A stretch of DNA of 64,000 bases, taken from NCBI RefSeq assembly GCF_040939455.1, contig NC_134108.1, positions 46,995,501 to 47,059,500 on the forward strand. Reading direction: 5' to 3'. Positions within the stretch are counted from its first letter, which is position 1; each line of letters begins with the position of its first letter. This document shows positions 1 to 38,090 of this stretch, one piece after another. The position numbers and the translations under genes are program-made. Source of the DNA: Microcebus murinus (taxonomy: Eukaryota > Chordata > Mammalia > Primates > Cheirogaleidae). The notes below the pieces were generated by a model. It ran no database searches, had not been told where the DNA came from, and saw only the letters and a program-made list of their open reading frames with translations.

Positions 1-78
1 TTTCTGAAATTCAGCTAAATACAACTCTACTTTCATAAAAGCAGGCACTCCTATCTTACAATTTCTTTCTCTCCACAG

Positions 79-25788
<25,710 letters not shown>

Positions 25789-26090
25789 CACAACAGAACA
25801 CAGCTGCCCAAGTACAAAGTTCTTTAGAGCACTGAAATAAACACAAAGCCAGCCAGAAGGAATAGCAGCTCTTCCTTCTGATGGAAGCGTTCATCTAGTT
25901 GAACAGTCATCAAGGATTGGATACTTCTTATTTCTCATTTGGATTCTTACCTTGGATCCAAAATGGACAATAATCGAAGGAGTGGTAAACTTACTTGTAT
26001 TGAGAGCGCACACTTCCTACTGGTGAAATTACTGTTCCTGTTTCTAATAAAATAGAAGGGATTCTAAATAAACACTGGCACACATTTTTA
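25789..26090 (+). other. LAMA4: LAMA4 3' untranslated region with poly(A) signals
   Basis: AATAAA hexamers lie at 25836-25841, 26046-26051 and 26067-26072. The first is only 47 bases past the stop. The pair near 26.05-26.07 kb, followed by a CA-rich then T-rich stretch, is the likeliest main site. Further hexamers near 26643, 26690 and 26785 would allow a longer UTR. The true 3' end cannot be fixed from sequence alone. Confidence 0.6.
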
Positions 26091-28559
26091 AAGTACGGTT
26101 AGATTCTCAGATTCATCTTTCTTTCAGGGAAGATAATGTTCAATATATACCAAAATATCTTTGTCCTGAGCTACCTTTATCTTGAAAAGATTTACTAATT
26201 TACATATAATACAAAATTAGGTGATAGATTTGCTTTTAGCACTTTTGTTTGGTATATCAGTGTAACAAGAATATTTTAGTTCTATAGCACAATTATTGAG
26301 GTTTAAGAAAGTAAATTTCTAACAGTTTACTAGCAAAATGGTAGTATAAACAACCGACTTTTTATCCTATCATATCTCCTTAAAAGAAAAATAATTGTAC
26401 ATGAAGGGAGGCTCCTGTAGGATATTACTGTTGCTATATTGTGGGTTTTACAGGAATCATCAAGAACATCACAGAAAAGAGTAGGACAAAAATCATAAAA
26501 TTCAATTTGATAGCAAAAAAGTCTTTTTATTAAAAGTTTGTTCCCCACATATCTGCAACACAACTAGTCTTATTTCTAAAAGTTTATTATTTTTTCCAAG
26601 TAGCTATATTAATAGTATAGAATATTGAAATACCGAAACTGAAATAAAAGAATTATACATGAAAAGGTTATCAACTCAGAAGGTAGAATAAAAGAAAATA
26701 AGCCCTGGTATCAGCAGGGTTGAAGATACACAAAACAACTTTTGAGGGGAGGGGATATAAAATATTTTGAGGAATTACCAAAGGGAATAAAATAATCTCT
26801 TACCCTGAAAGGATATGCACACCTCCCTATATTCTCCTGTTGCCCTTCTGTGTGAGGTACACAGATAACGGTAATATTGACAATATCAATGAAAATAGCT
26901 AATTCAGTTCATAGAAGACTTACAAAGTACCAGCCACCATGATAAACCAAAGTTGATTATTATTCATCACATTAATCCTGTGAGGTAACATTTACAGCTC
27001 AGGTAACTTGCCTGCTATCATTCAGCCAGACCGAGAAATCAGAATTCCAAACAAGACCGCCTGCCTCCAGGGCAGCACGACTGTGCCCTAGCTTCCTTGC
27101 CTTTGAAGACTGTCTGCCCTCAGGCCAACCAGAGCCAGAGAGGTACCGTAAAGGAGTGATTTTCCATTGAGAAAACCAAGAGGGCATTTGCTGTGGCTCC
27201 TCTAAAAGGCCAGCAGGTAATCAGCTCAGCCAATGGTCAACATAAAAGAACACCCTGAATTAGCAAAAAAATAACACTTGACATTTCCTATTCTGTAGAC
27301 CTAGGATGGTACATCGACTTGCCCTTTGTCCAGTAATAGCCACCTCAGTTCAAAGCCTAGAATTTATAGGGAGGTATCTCAGAAGACACTGCAACATATT
27401 TCTTCTCTGACGTCATTTCCTTGTATTTAATACAACAGCACAGGGGTCAAAAAGGTCTTTCCTGTTTTCCTAAGTTGGTCCTTACAGCCTATAGTTGGGA
27501 CTATAAAATAGTAAATACACCACAGTTTAACTTTACCAAACTTTGAGGTGTGAAGTCAATCTCTTCTCCTTTAGGACTGGCTGAGAGAAGCCATTTCAGC
27601 ATAACTGGCAGTGCAACACCACTATGCCCCCAACACCACACACACATATGCACATACACAAAGAGAGAGAGAGTCTACATAAAGAGTCCAGAAAGGCAAC
27701 TAAACTAGCCACTGTCCAGAATGTAAGTTGCATGAATTTCTGTCTGTGTTCTGGTGTGTTATAAGAGCCTAGACCAGTGCCTGGCATGTAGGTATGTGCT
27801 CAATAAATTTGAATTGAGTGGATCTAAGGGAAGCTGAGTTTCCATAAAGGTTATCCCTTTACCTCACCTCCCAAGGCAATCACTTGTGAAGTTCCTGGAA
27901 GTCTGAGAAAAGGAAAAATTGATAGTTACTCCTCTGTTTGGGTTCCACTGAGCACCGGAGATCTCTAACTTGCGTGAGGGTGTTGGAAGAAGACTGGGGG
28001 AATGATGGCACAGCCTGTCAGAGACAACAAGCACTCCCTCACATCTTTGGTAACCTTTCAAATCCTGAAAAGTAGGGGAAAATGTTGGCTATTGTGAATA
28101 AGACCACTCAGTTTATAAACTTCACAGCACCAGAAGACACCATTCCCAGAGGAGACTGCTAGAGAACAGGCAGAGGATAGATGAGACCGAGAGATTAAAG
28201 CCTGGGACAAAAAGGCAAAAACATAAGACAAAGGTAGCATGACACTAGCAGCCAGAATAAAAACAACTGCATCTCTTAAGGAACTCCAAAAAAAGTGATG
28301 GTGGTTGTTCAGGGTTGAGTCCCTCACCAGCCCAGCCAGACGATGGTGAGTTTACCAGCAGTGAGTTAAATCATCAGTCTCAACAGACCATGTTTTCAAA
28401 TGATCATGAGCTGATATAAACCTGGAGGAAGGTTATGAAAGCATGACGCCGCAGGGTTGCCCTGAGACCTATTAATTATATTCCCTTACAGAAAGCTTAT
28501 ACCTAGGCATGTAAGAAATGTGGGAAGGCACTGATTCAAGGTAGAGGCCTTAGAAGACT
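26091..28559. other. Intergenic sequence between LAMA4 and FAM229B
   Basis: The first few hundred bases may still belong to a long LAMA4 3' UTR. About 27730-27820 is an L2 3' end (cagtgcctggcatgtaggta, ctcaataaatttgaattga). I found no exon, RNA gene or intact frame. The minus-strand frames at 26330-28327 have no family likeness. Confidence 0.5.
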
Positions 28560-30370
28560 AAAGAATTCATACTACTGAACTGTTCATCCTTTTAATGTCT
28601 TTAGATCTGTGATAATGTTTCCACTATCATTCCTGGTATCAGTGTGTCTTCTGATTTTCCTGATAATTCTGCCTAGAGGTTTATCAATTTTATTGGTCTT
28701 TCTGAAGAACCAGCTTTTGGTTCCATTGATTTTCTCTATTATTTATCTGCCCTTAATTACACTGATTTCTGTTCTTATCTTTATTGTTTTTCTTTCTGCT
28801 TATTTTGGATTTAGTTTGCTTATCTTTTCTTAAGGTGGAAGCTTCTATCACTAATTTGAGACCTTTCTGTACCCCATGCCTTTTGGTATGTTGTGTTTTC
28901 ATTTTCATTCTGTTCAAAATAATTTCTAATTTCTCTAGTCATTTCTTCTTTTATTCATGGGTTACTTAGTTGTATCATTTGATAGTCTGATATTTGGAGA
29001 TTCTCTAGATATCTTCCTGCTATTAATTTCTAATTTAATTCTATTATTGTGGAACACACATTGTATACTCTCCATACTTTAAATACTTTTGCCATTATAC
29101 ATTATCCTTTTGTATAAATTATCATTGTTATTATTTTTCTTTAAACAGTTACCTATTAAATAAGTGTTTAAAAATTTTAGCTGACACCATGGCACTCTAG
29201 CCTCAGCAACATAGTGAGATTCTGTCTCGAAAAAAAATTTTTAAAGATCATATGTTTATCCACATATTTTCCATTTTTTGTGCTCTTCATTTCTTTCTAC
29301 AGATCCAAATTTCCATCTATTATCATTTTCTTTCTGCCTGAAAAACTTCCTTGAGCATTTCTTATAGTAAAGATCTGCTGGTGATTAATTCTCTCAGCAT
29401 TTGTTTGGCTGAAAAGTCTTTATTCCATCTTCATTTTTGAAAGATATTTTAAATATATTGCTCTATTACCTTCTTATCTGCATGTTTTCCGATAAAAAAA
29501 AAATGTGCTTTCATTCTTATTTTTGTTACTCTGAATGTGTCATTCACTGTCAAGTTTTAAGATATTTTCTTTAATTATGACATGTTATTGTTTTGTTTTC
29601 ATGTTTCTTCTCCTGGGATTTGATTAAGGTACTGGGATCTGTGAGTTCACAGTTTTTGTCAAATTTGGAAACATTCTGACCATTATTTCTTCAAATATTT
29701 TTCTGTCCTCCTTCCTCCTCCTTTCAGGAAGCCACTTATTTGTTAGACTACATGATAATAAAGCACTAATTTTATACCTTTTTCATTCCTTTTTCCTTTG
29801 TATTTCACGTTAGATAATTTGTATAGCTATATCTTCAAGTCCATTAATCTTTTCTTCTGTAGTGTCTCATCTCTTAATCCTATTCAGTGTATTTTTTATT
29901 CACAATGTTGTATTTTTCATCTCTAGAAGTTCCATTTGGGTCAATTTTAGAACTTTCATTTCTGTATTTGCCATTATCATACTTTCACCTACTACTTGAA
30001 CATGTATCTTTATTACAGCTTGTCTATTAACGCTATCATCTGTCATTCTGAGTGTGTTTCTATTGATTAAAGATTCTCCTAACTATGGATTGTATTTTCT
30101 TTCCTTTTTTATTCTTTCTTTCTTTTTTTTTTATGCCTGGTAATTTTTTTTAGATTCTGTCCTTTGTGAATTTTACATTTTTGGTGCTAGATTTTATTGT
30201 AGCATTTTAAATTTGAGAGTTTTCCCCTCCTTGCATGAAGTTACTTGGAATTAATTAGTTTGATCCTTTCAAGTCTTGCCCTTAAGCTTTGTGAGCACAA
30301 ATCCAGAGCAACCCTCAGTCTAAAGCTATTCCCATCCCCTTTTGGAGAAAAACCAAAAACTCACTACATC
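28560..30370 (-). mobile_element. Old L1 block, interrupted
   Basis: Reverse-strand L1 ORF2 and ORF1 text runs from about 28580 (ttattggtctttctgaagaa, ttgtggaacacacattgtat) to about 30180. An Alu-arm fragment at about 29181-29237 (gcactctagcctcagcaaca, gagattctgtctcg) interrupts it. All frames are broken. Confidence 0.75.
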
Positions 30371-30384
30371 TGGTAAATCGTGGG

Positions 30385-30921
30385 ACTTGTTCCCAGCCCT
30401 TGTTTGACCCCTCCCAGTTTTTAGCTTGAATAGTGGGGGGAGGGGGGCCTAGCATCCTGGCCACTGCTCCTGGCCATCACCCCAGGAGCATCTTGTCTCG
30501 TTTGTGTGTGTGCTCGAGTGCACCCCGACCAAGGGCGGAAGCTGCGTCTTAAGGGCTGGTTTTATCAACTCTTTTTGTTCTGTGTGTCCTCCCTCGGCCC
30601 CATCCTTCGGCAGCTCTTGGGGTCCCCCCTGCTCTCCACGTCCTCTTCCTCCCTTCCTCACCCCCCCCTGCATTCTGGGGTGCAGGACTTCCAGCCAGAA
30701 GCCTCTGCCCTCAGACTGCCCTGTCCTCTCCCCGTGTCCCCTCAGTCCCCCCAGGCTGGCTCTGGCCTGACAGCTCAGGGTACCCCCATGCTGGTTCCCT
30801 GGCCTGGGCCACCACAGCAGGCCAGGGCACCCCTCCCCCCTTGCTGTGTGTGGGTAGTTGTGCTTTGGGAGACCGTGGAGGGTTCAGTAAATTTCTGGTG
30901 CTCTGGAAAAAAAAAAAAAAC
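30385..30921 (+). pseudogene. GC-rich retrocopy of an unidentified mRNA 3' end
   Basis: A sharply bounded G+C-rich block inside A+T-rich L1 territory. It ends in agtaaatttctggtgctctgg-like sequence and then a 14-base poly(A). An AGTAAA variant poly(A) signal sits about 20 bases before the tail. This is the layout of a processed pseudogene that carries mostly 3' UTR. The left border is approximate. Similar but imperfect sequence (accaaaaactcac near 30350, acaacaaccccac after the tail) may be a decayed target duplication. A 144-codon open frame (30506-30940) runs through it and into the tail, so it is not a real protein. I could not name the parent gene. Confidence 0.6.
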
Positions 30922-32397
30922 AACAACCCCACTCTGGTAATATCTTGCTGAGGACTCTACTCATGATCCATTTACTACACTAAAAAAAAAAAAATCTTTC
31001 TACTATTATTGAAACACAAATTCCTCCCAGCCTCCCAGACACAAAATTCCCAGTATAAGCTCTGAGGAATTTTTCATCACTCCTTTCTCCATTCTGTCAT
31101 TCTTTCCCCAGCCTTGGACAATTTCCTGTCCAGATTTTGTTTTCTTCCTTTAAGGATTGTAACATGTTTATTTGACAGATAAAGTGGGGTTACTTAGAGA
31201 TAAAATTGATTATCTCAAGGCTTATTTTTAAGTTTTGTTAAAATTGATATACATTAGCCTTAAGTCTAGTGCTAGCTTAGATCTCCTACGACGGTATGAC
31301 CTCTCTGTGTTTCTACTCAATGCTCCACATGTTCAACAAAGTCTTTCCACTTTGGGTGGGTGGAATTCAAACATCTCCCACCTCTGTGTGAGCTCTGAGA
31401 GTTTTTCATCTTATTTCTCCCTGGTAGTTTTTTGTTGTTGTTTTTTTTCATTTAATGTAGCACATATGCACCTATGTCTATGTAATTATAAGCTAATAAA
31501 TTTTTCATTTAAAAAGGCTTATATTTTCAAGAGCAGCAAAGTAGACAAAAAGCTTGGGTAAACTGTATCTGACCCTGAAGTCAGTCTTTTGGAGAAGACA
31601 GTTTCATTGGATGTATGGTGGTAGCCATTGAGAAGAAAGGAAAGCAGGTGGAGCTTCTGCTGACTATTGCAGAAGAAAAAGAAAACATATAGAACTGGGC
31701 TAGATGTCAAAAGTAATCCTTAAATCTAATCAAATAAAAAATCCATCTGCAGTTACTCAATATCAATGGTAGACAATTTAAAGATGATTAGCTGGGACTT
31801 GAGGTACAATACAATAATGGGACATCATTTTTCCCGGAGAAATAGGGGTTAGAACTATAGCCTTGACCTCGTTATCAATAAAATTAACCCATAATCTGAG
31901 TCCCCATATGGAAGTAGTTTAAATTATTTGCATATTAACCATGGACTAAGCCTTTCCTTGGTCCTGGGTATTCTTCCAAAATGTACAACCCCTAGGGCTC
32001 CTTTCTCACCCAATATAATTATTCCTAAGAAAAGCATTATCAAATGATATCAAGCCAGAAACTGGCCTGGAGTACTCAGGTAAAAGGATTCAACTAAGTA
32101 GCAGCCAAATATAAGCAAAGAAAACTAGCCTAAAACACATTAAGCATTTAGAGAATAAGCTCCACCTGATTTATAACCACGGTAGATTAAGCTTCATCTT
32201 GAGTTATTGATATTAATGATCTACTGTGAGAAAGATGATCTCTAAGGCACTTTCCAATTGTGAAATATTATTCTGTCTTATCTATCAGACATAAGTGATA
32301 GCTTATCACAACATGTGTTTTACTGACTACATTTCTGCCTTTCTTAATGTAAGTTAATATAGTACAGCCGTTATCATCATCCAAAGGTGCCACCACT
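30922..32397. other. Intergenic sequence downstream of FAM229B
   Basis: A second poly(A) patch lies at about 30981-30993. The rest is A+T-rich sequence without recognisable exons or clear repeats. Confidence 0.45.
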
Positions 32398-32478
32398 TTT
32401 ATTTGTTTACCAGATCATAAGATGATACTGGCCCATTACCCTTGACCTAGTCAAACCTCTACAAAAGACTTAATGATG

Positions 32479-32596
32479 CTATTTAGGATGCATTTCCTTG
32501 CTGCTTTGTGCAGGTGGCTTTCGCATTGCTGCATAGACAGTGATGGGAACATCAGTTATTGTCAGGCAATGACTTCCAGGGCATCTTCGGAGTTGC
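32479..32596 (-). CDS. FAM229B: FAM229B last coding exon
   Basis: The acceptor is tttattcag (minus strand) just above 32596, and the stop TAG is at 32481-32479. It encodes the conserved RRCPGSHCLTITDVP block. A minus-strand AATAAA (TTTATT at 32398-32403) about 76 bases past the stop is a candidate poly(A) signal. A longer UTR cannot be excluded. Confidence 0.94.
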
Positions 32597-33936
32597 CTGA
32601 ATAAAAGAGCAGATGACACATAGTTTAGATACTAAAAAGGAAATATTTTTTCAGAGCACCAAAGTTTGATATATATTCAATTGTTTTAAATCACTTTGAA
32701 ATCTCTAAATGTTGCAAAATGAGTATAACACAGTGGCACTGATAAGGCAGACATTTTAGACTTATGTAGAAAAGAAATTGTGGCTGTTGCCATATATTTC
32801 ATTACAGGAAATTCATAAATACAAAGATAATCCTCCAGATGTTCATTTTGAAAGGTATGCAATAATTGCTAAGTGGCATAAAAAGTGCCTAGTTATAAAC
32901 ATAAGTGATAATACTATGGCAATTCATATATATATGCACTGTGAAATCACTTCAGTTGGGTGATTTCAAAATTAGAATATTTATTTATGGAAGAACATAA
33001 AACTGAATATACTATTCCACATACCATTCAAATGCTGATAGAATCTCAGATTGGAAACGGCCCTTAAATGATACCTAGTCCAAAAATATATCTAATGTAT
33101 GAATTTCCTTTCCAACATCCCCACCAAATAGTCACTCAGCCTTAAACATTTATAAAGACAAGAAGCTCACTACTTCCCAACGTAGTCTATTTTATTCTTG
33201 AGTAACTCTGATTTTTAAAATACTTACCTTGTTAAGTTTAAATCTGTGTTCCAAAAATTTCCAAGCCATGAGAAATTAACAATGTAGTAGTATTTAATGT
33301 TTTGCTATCATAAACCACAGAAAAGTAGAACAAATCCTATTTATTATAGCTTTCTTCAATTTTGCAAAAATGGTTTGTTTCATAGAATCTTCACACTCTA
33401 TATCACTCTCTTTCTGCCAAAGGTCAAATCAAAGCCAAAGAGACACTAAATCTGAAGTCTAAGTCTTTTTCATATTTCTAACCTTATGACTAGCACAGTA
33501 CCCTGCACATGGTGGCAATGAGAGTTTGTTTAATAAAATGTTTTCCAATCTTGAGACAATCAACAAAACAATCTAGCTAAAAATGTATCAGAGAGAGAGA
33601 GAGAGAAAATTGGTCCATCATCAAGATTTATAACAATACAAAATATAGACTCTATGCTAAGAAAACCCGAGCTCTGTTAATACTAATTTAATCACAGCAA
33701 TGTTTTTGAATTCCTGAGGTTTTTTTCTTACTAATATTGAATATCAGTTAAAGCTTGTATTGATGATAGCCAATACACATTTCCTCAGTTGTGAGGGTAA
33801 AAAGAGTTTACCTGGCTGGTGACATCTCCTTCCCATTACAGGCAGCACCGGAGCTTAGCCCCGGTTCCAGCCCAATTGAAGAATCTCCTCCTTCAACTGG
33901 AAACCTCCTTGGCTGGGTCCCAAACCGAAAAGGCAT
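32479..33936 (-). CDS. FAM229B: FAM229B, small 80-residue protein (two coding exons)
   Basis: The minus-strand coding join is 33936-33812 and 32596-32479. It is 125 + 118 = 243 nt, exactly 80 codons and a TAG. The protein begins MPFRFGTQPRRFPVEGGD, continues SSIGLEPGLSS, and after the splice reads QLRRCPGSHCLTITDVP, ending KEMHPK. I recognise this as FAM229B, which lies between LAMA4 and TUBE1 in human in this same relative orientation. The donor is AG|gtaaac and the acceptor tattcag|G, rebuilding an Arg codon. There is no signal peptide or membrane segment. The protein is basic and largely disordered-looking. Its molecular role is not established. Each exon is too short to show as a long open frame. 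Confidence 0.95.
32597..33811. other. FAM229B coding-region intron
   Basis: Contains a (GA)n run at about 33591-33607 and a short L2-like tail at about 33490-33540. Otherwise plain A+T-rich sequence. Confidence 0.6.
33812..33936 (-). CDS. FAM229B: FAM229B first coding exon
   Basis: The ATG is at 33936-33934 on the minus strand and the donor gtaaac begins at 33811. An in-line acceptor (ttttcag) ends at 33943, so the exon also holds about 6 bases of 5' UTR. An alternative acceptor (atctag) lies a few bases upstream. At least one noncoding exon must lie further upstream. Confidence 0.94.
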
Positions 33937-34021
33937 AATTCACTGAAAACCTAGATTAAAAAGTTAAAATAATGGAGGCATCAGGAGCAATAACTCTTCA
34001 TCTTCAAAGAGTTATTTGGAT

Positions 34022-34195
34022 TTTTTTTTTTTAGAGACAGGATCTTATTGTGTTGCCCAGGCTGGCGTACAGTGGCTACTCATAGGCACAATCATAGGGC
34101 ACCATAGCCTTGAACTCCTGGGCTCAAGCAATCCTCCTGCCTCAGTCTTCCAAACAGGACCTGAGACTATAGGCACACACACCATGGCCTAGCCT
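34022..34195 (-). mobile_element. Monomeric 7SL-derived SINE (FLAM-like)
   Basis: A single reverse-oriented Alu-like arm (agagacaggatcttattgtg, cctcctgcctcagtcttcc) with a T-rich head. It keeps a 7SL-like stretch (gctactcataggcacaatca) absent from dimeric Alus. It is therefore an old free monomer. Confidence 0.75.
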
Positions 34196-34567
34196 TGGAA
34201 TTTTTAATGTTACTATTTTGTTACAGATATATAGAAGCATTCTGAAAATAACATTTTAAAATAAATATAAAAGTGTTAAAATACTATATTTACACCACTA
34301 TTCCTTACATACAATTTAAGTCTTGCAATAAAATAGCCACCAGGTGATAAAAGTAAACTGTGCCCTATGGTTAACATAACTGAAGTCCATTTCTGCTGTG
34401 TGAAAACAAAATTCAGTTTGCCTTTAAATGGTTGTTGTAATCGATAAACACCTCTCCATCTATGCTCTTCTCTTCCTTTGAAGTACATTGTTTCACATCC
34501 ACCAAAATATCTTTAGCTAAGCCTTCCGTTCCTGGTGATTATTTATTCCACTCTGTCTCTCTACATT

Positions 34568-34805
34568 TATAGCACAGTGGTTAAAAAGGGGTCTTGGGAC
34601 AGTTGGACTGACCTGAGTTCAAATCCTCATTCTGGCCCTTCCCAAATATGTCATCTTAGTCAAGGTATTTAACTTCTCTATATTTCTCAAGGGTACATTA
34701 GGAATAATGATATTATCTACTTACAGGGTAATAAGATTAAGTAAGATAATACACGTAAAGTGCAGTTCAACACACAGTGCTCAATAAATGTTAACTACTA
34801 TTATT
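34568..34805 (+). mobile_element. MIR SINE
   Basis: Well-preserved MIR order: agcacagtggttaaaaaggg, the core gagttcaaatcctcattctg, a stretch resembling tattatctacttacagggta, and a tail with gctcaataaatgttaacta. It is an ancient tRNA-derived SINE. Confidence 0.85.
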
Positions 34806-34929
34806 CGGCTGGTGCTACTGAGCATTAGTAAATATATATATAAATGTATACATATACATGAGTTGTGAAATTCATTATGAAACGTATGATGTATACACAC
34901 ACACATATGCACACATAAACATAATAAAT

Positions 34930-35460
34930 AAACTCTTTACTGCCTACTGTTGACTCTGCTTGGAACTCTCCCCTATTCCACTGCTCCTAGCCTGCACTTG
35001 CCAGGGCCAACTCATCTATTAATTACATTTACTTTCTCAGAGAAGCTTGCCATTAACCCCCATTATCTAAGTTTTCATAGCATCCTTTATTTCTGCTTCG
35101 TAACAGTTATCATTCTAATTCAAGGTTTCCCAACCATGGCACAATTCTTAGTTGGGGAGGAAGCAGACTGCCCTGTGTATTTATTGCAGGATGTTTTGCA
35201 GCATCCAAGTCCTCCATCCACTAAATGCCAGTAACGCCGCTCCCCCAAAGTTGTGACAGTCAAATACATCTCCAGACATTGCCATATATCCCCTAGGAGG
35301 AGAGAGGCAAAATTGCTCCCTGTTGAGAAATACTGCCCTAAATTTTTATAAATGTTTAATATCCCCTCCATTCTATGGTCTGTCTTTGTCACCAGTAAGT
35401 CCCTAATACCTAGAACAGTGCTTGGCACTCTATCTTGAAATAATTCACATGTGTTCAACT
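34930..35460 (+). mobile_element. L2 3' end split by a MER20-like element
   Basis: L2 text (cattaacccccattatctaa, catagcatcctttatttctg) stops at about 35120 and resumes at about 35337 (cagtgcttggcactctatct). The gap is filled by the element at 35123-35336. Confidence 0.7.
35123..35336 (-). mobile_element. MER20-like hAT element
   Basis: About 214 bp in reverse orientation, with phrases typical of MER20 read in the other direction (gttttgcagcatccaagtcc, gttgtgacagtcaaatac, atctccagacattgccatat, gggaggagagaggc-like). Length and ends fit the roughly 219-bp family. The 94-codon open frame across it is accidental. Confidence 0.75.
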
Positions 35461-38090
35461 ATTAGGCCAGAAAGGATAGGGAAGATTAAAAATGTTATAA
35501 CTATCTCTTATACTAGTATAATATTCTATACCTAATAAGTAAATCTTTACTGATGGTAATAATAAAACTAAATTAAGGTTGAAGAATTTGAGTATTATAT
35601 AATGATTTTTATAGATATGTCAATTATCAAGAAAAAAAAGTGTTTTTGCTCAATGATGATTTAGTAAAAACCATAGTAAATTATATGATTTAATATAACT
35701 ATCTATATATGTAGGTATTAAGTTTTAGCTAAATTGATCAAAGACAAGTAGACTTACCAAAATAGGCCAAGTCTTATTCCTGTAGAGGTGAATAAGTCTG
35801 CTTCTACTGACTTTCCATAGAAGACTGGAATTGCCAAAGGAATGATGATCAAATGTTCCAGTGACACCCAGAAATTATGACATCAGAAGATTCTTTCACA
35901 TAGTTTCTTACCTGCTAAAGAATCAAATGTCAGTTCATAACTCCAGCAACAAGCTGAAACTTAGCTAAAAATTAAGTGTCTCTAAGGGTTTTTTGAGTGT
36001 TTTATTCTTGTTGTCACTGCTTTATTCTCCAACAATACTAATATTTTAATCTATGAATGAAGGCCTGTAGTCTAGTCAATCTACACAAAATCTCACTTGA
36101 GATTCTTCTCATATTATATCCCATTTTCCTCATTCTCTTTATCTCCTAGACTTTCTCTTAACTAATAACCCAAATTAATCCAATCTATCTACATCTTCAT
36201 CCCACTCGATGCCTTTAAACCCAAGCCACACCTTTACAAATTTCTCTATAGGTCTTCTTAGGTGAGACTCTTTACACTCTCAAATTCCTGGACTTTTTTT
36301 TTCTGTTTCCTCAAGAGAGTCTTAAAATTCCCAAATGGCAGGAATAATGACAATTGTGAAAGGAAGAATACATCTTGTACTGTCCTCATTATTCTGTTCC
36401 CTTAGCTGTTTCTCTGTTCATATCCTTTTTACATTTCCCTGAACTGCTCTCCCTTCCCCCAACTTGTTCTTGGTTTCTATATCAACAGCTTATTTCACTG
36501 AATGTCTGCCCTGTTCAGAAATGCTTAAGTTTAACCCTTAAGCCAGAACATTACTCCTCAGCTAAACAATATTTCAATTTTCATAGCTTATGACTAAACT
36601 ATTAAATGCTAGTGAGCATTTTTTAACTTAATGAAAATCTTTTTACAACCTACATTTTATGCTAAGTTCCCACTATTGTGTTTTCCTATGAGTTATGTTA
36701 TAGAAAGCTATCATTTTACATAAGAATTAAAGAAAATCTTAGAGGAAATCTTACTTCTACCTTCTTTTTCTTACTAGGCTGTTATCTGTGAATAAATCAC
36801 AATTTTAGCTTAGAAACATTTTTTAACTGACTGTGTCATAATCAGACAAACTGAAATAATTGCTGGCCATTGTTAGCTAATGTATCATTAGAACCTAAAC
36901 ATTTGGTCCATAGGATGGCAAAATTTTTTAATAGTTTATATTTTTAAGAGGAGGCAGCAGTGGGAAAATTATGGGTTTTGGCATCAGAATTAGGTTTGAA
37001 TTTTGACACCATGTTAGCTCTGAGACTTTCAGCAAATCACTAAAAGTTTGTCTATAAAATGGTATTACTTCTTACCTCATAAAGTTGTAAGAAATAAAAA
37101 ATCTAATATGTATAAAGCCAATGACTGGGATATAAGAGCTCAATCAGCACCAGTTCTTTTACCCTTTTGTATAATTCTTGAAATCAAAATATTGAGACAT
37201 TGATTTTGCTTCTTAGTCACTGATATATGTTTTAAACTATAAAATAAGATATATGCATGTGTGATATTCTTAAACTCCTCTAATTTACCATTATTTTTAA
37301 CTAGTTCATTTGGCACAAGTTATACCTAAATTCTTTAGTATAGATGATATGATGAAACAAACCAAACAATAACCTTAATGATGAAACTTTACAGCACTAG
37401 AGTAATACATTAGAAGACAAAATGAACTTTACTCTCCAGCAGATTTTCACACAGCAACAGATAAAGTATAAATGATAAATTAAAAGACGGTAAAATCTCC
37501 AAATACTCCCTCTTAAATTATAAGAAGCCCAAGAATAATGACCTTTCAATCTCAGGATATCAATTCATGAGATGCAGAAAAGGAGTGATGTTTGAACTGG
37601 TCATATCCTAAGAAAAAAAGGACCTATTATTAGACTTCATTCATCCATTTAACAAATACTTGCTGAGAATCCACCATAAGCCAGACATGTGTTAAACGCT
37701 AAAGATAAAAGATTTAGGCAAAGACAAATACAGTTCCTGATCTAGTGGAGCTTACAGGCGAGGGTAGGATATGTTCTAAACTAGGATATCAAATCTAAAT
37801 CTAAAAGATGAGTAGGCATTAATTAGATGGAAATAGGTGGGAGGCAAAGACATTGAGACAGTTGGGGAGGGGGCAAACAGAGGACACAGCAAGTGCAAAG
37901 GTCATGTGCCAGTAGAGAATACAGTAAAAGATCTGAAAGTCTAGCATAACCACAGCAAGGAAAACAGAAAAGAAATGTGGTCCGAGACATAAGTGCGGGC
38001 CAAGTCAGGCAGGAGCATAAACCCCAGTTAAAGATTTTAGACTTTATCTTATAAGCAAGGAAGCCCGCCAAAGAATTTTAATTTCTCAGG
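35461..38090. other. FAM229B upstream intron, repeats
   Basis: About 36955-37165 is a MIR (+) (ttttggcatcagaattaggt, ataaaatggtattacttctt). About 37640-38075 is an old L2/MIR-type repeat (catttaacaaatacttgctg, agattttagactttatctta). The remainder (35461-36950) is not recognised. Confidence 0.5.

Noticed and set aside
30506..30940. A 144-codon open frame with G+C-rich codons
   Set aside because: It runs through a 3' UTR-like retrocopy and on into its poly(A) tail. The protein is low-complexity and resembles no family I know.
35120..35458. A 112-codon minus frame and a 94-codon plus frame
   Set aside because: Both fall on the MER20-like and L2 sequence and have no coding likeness.
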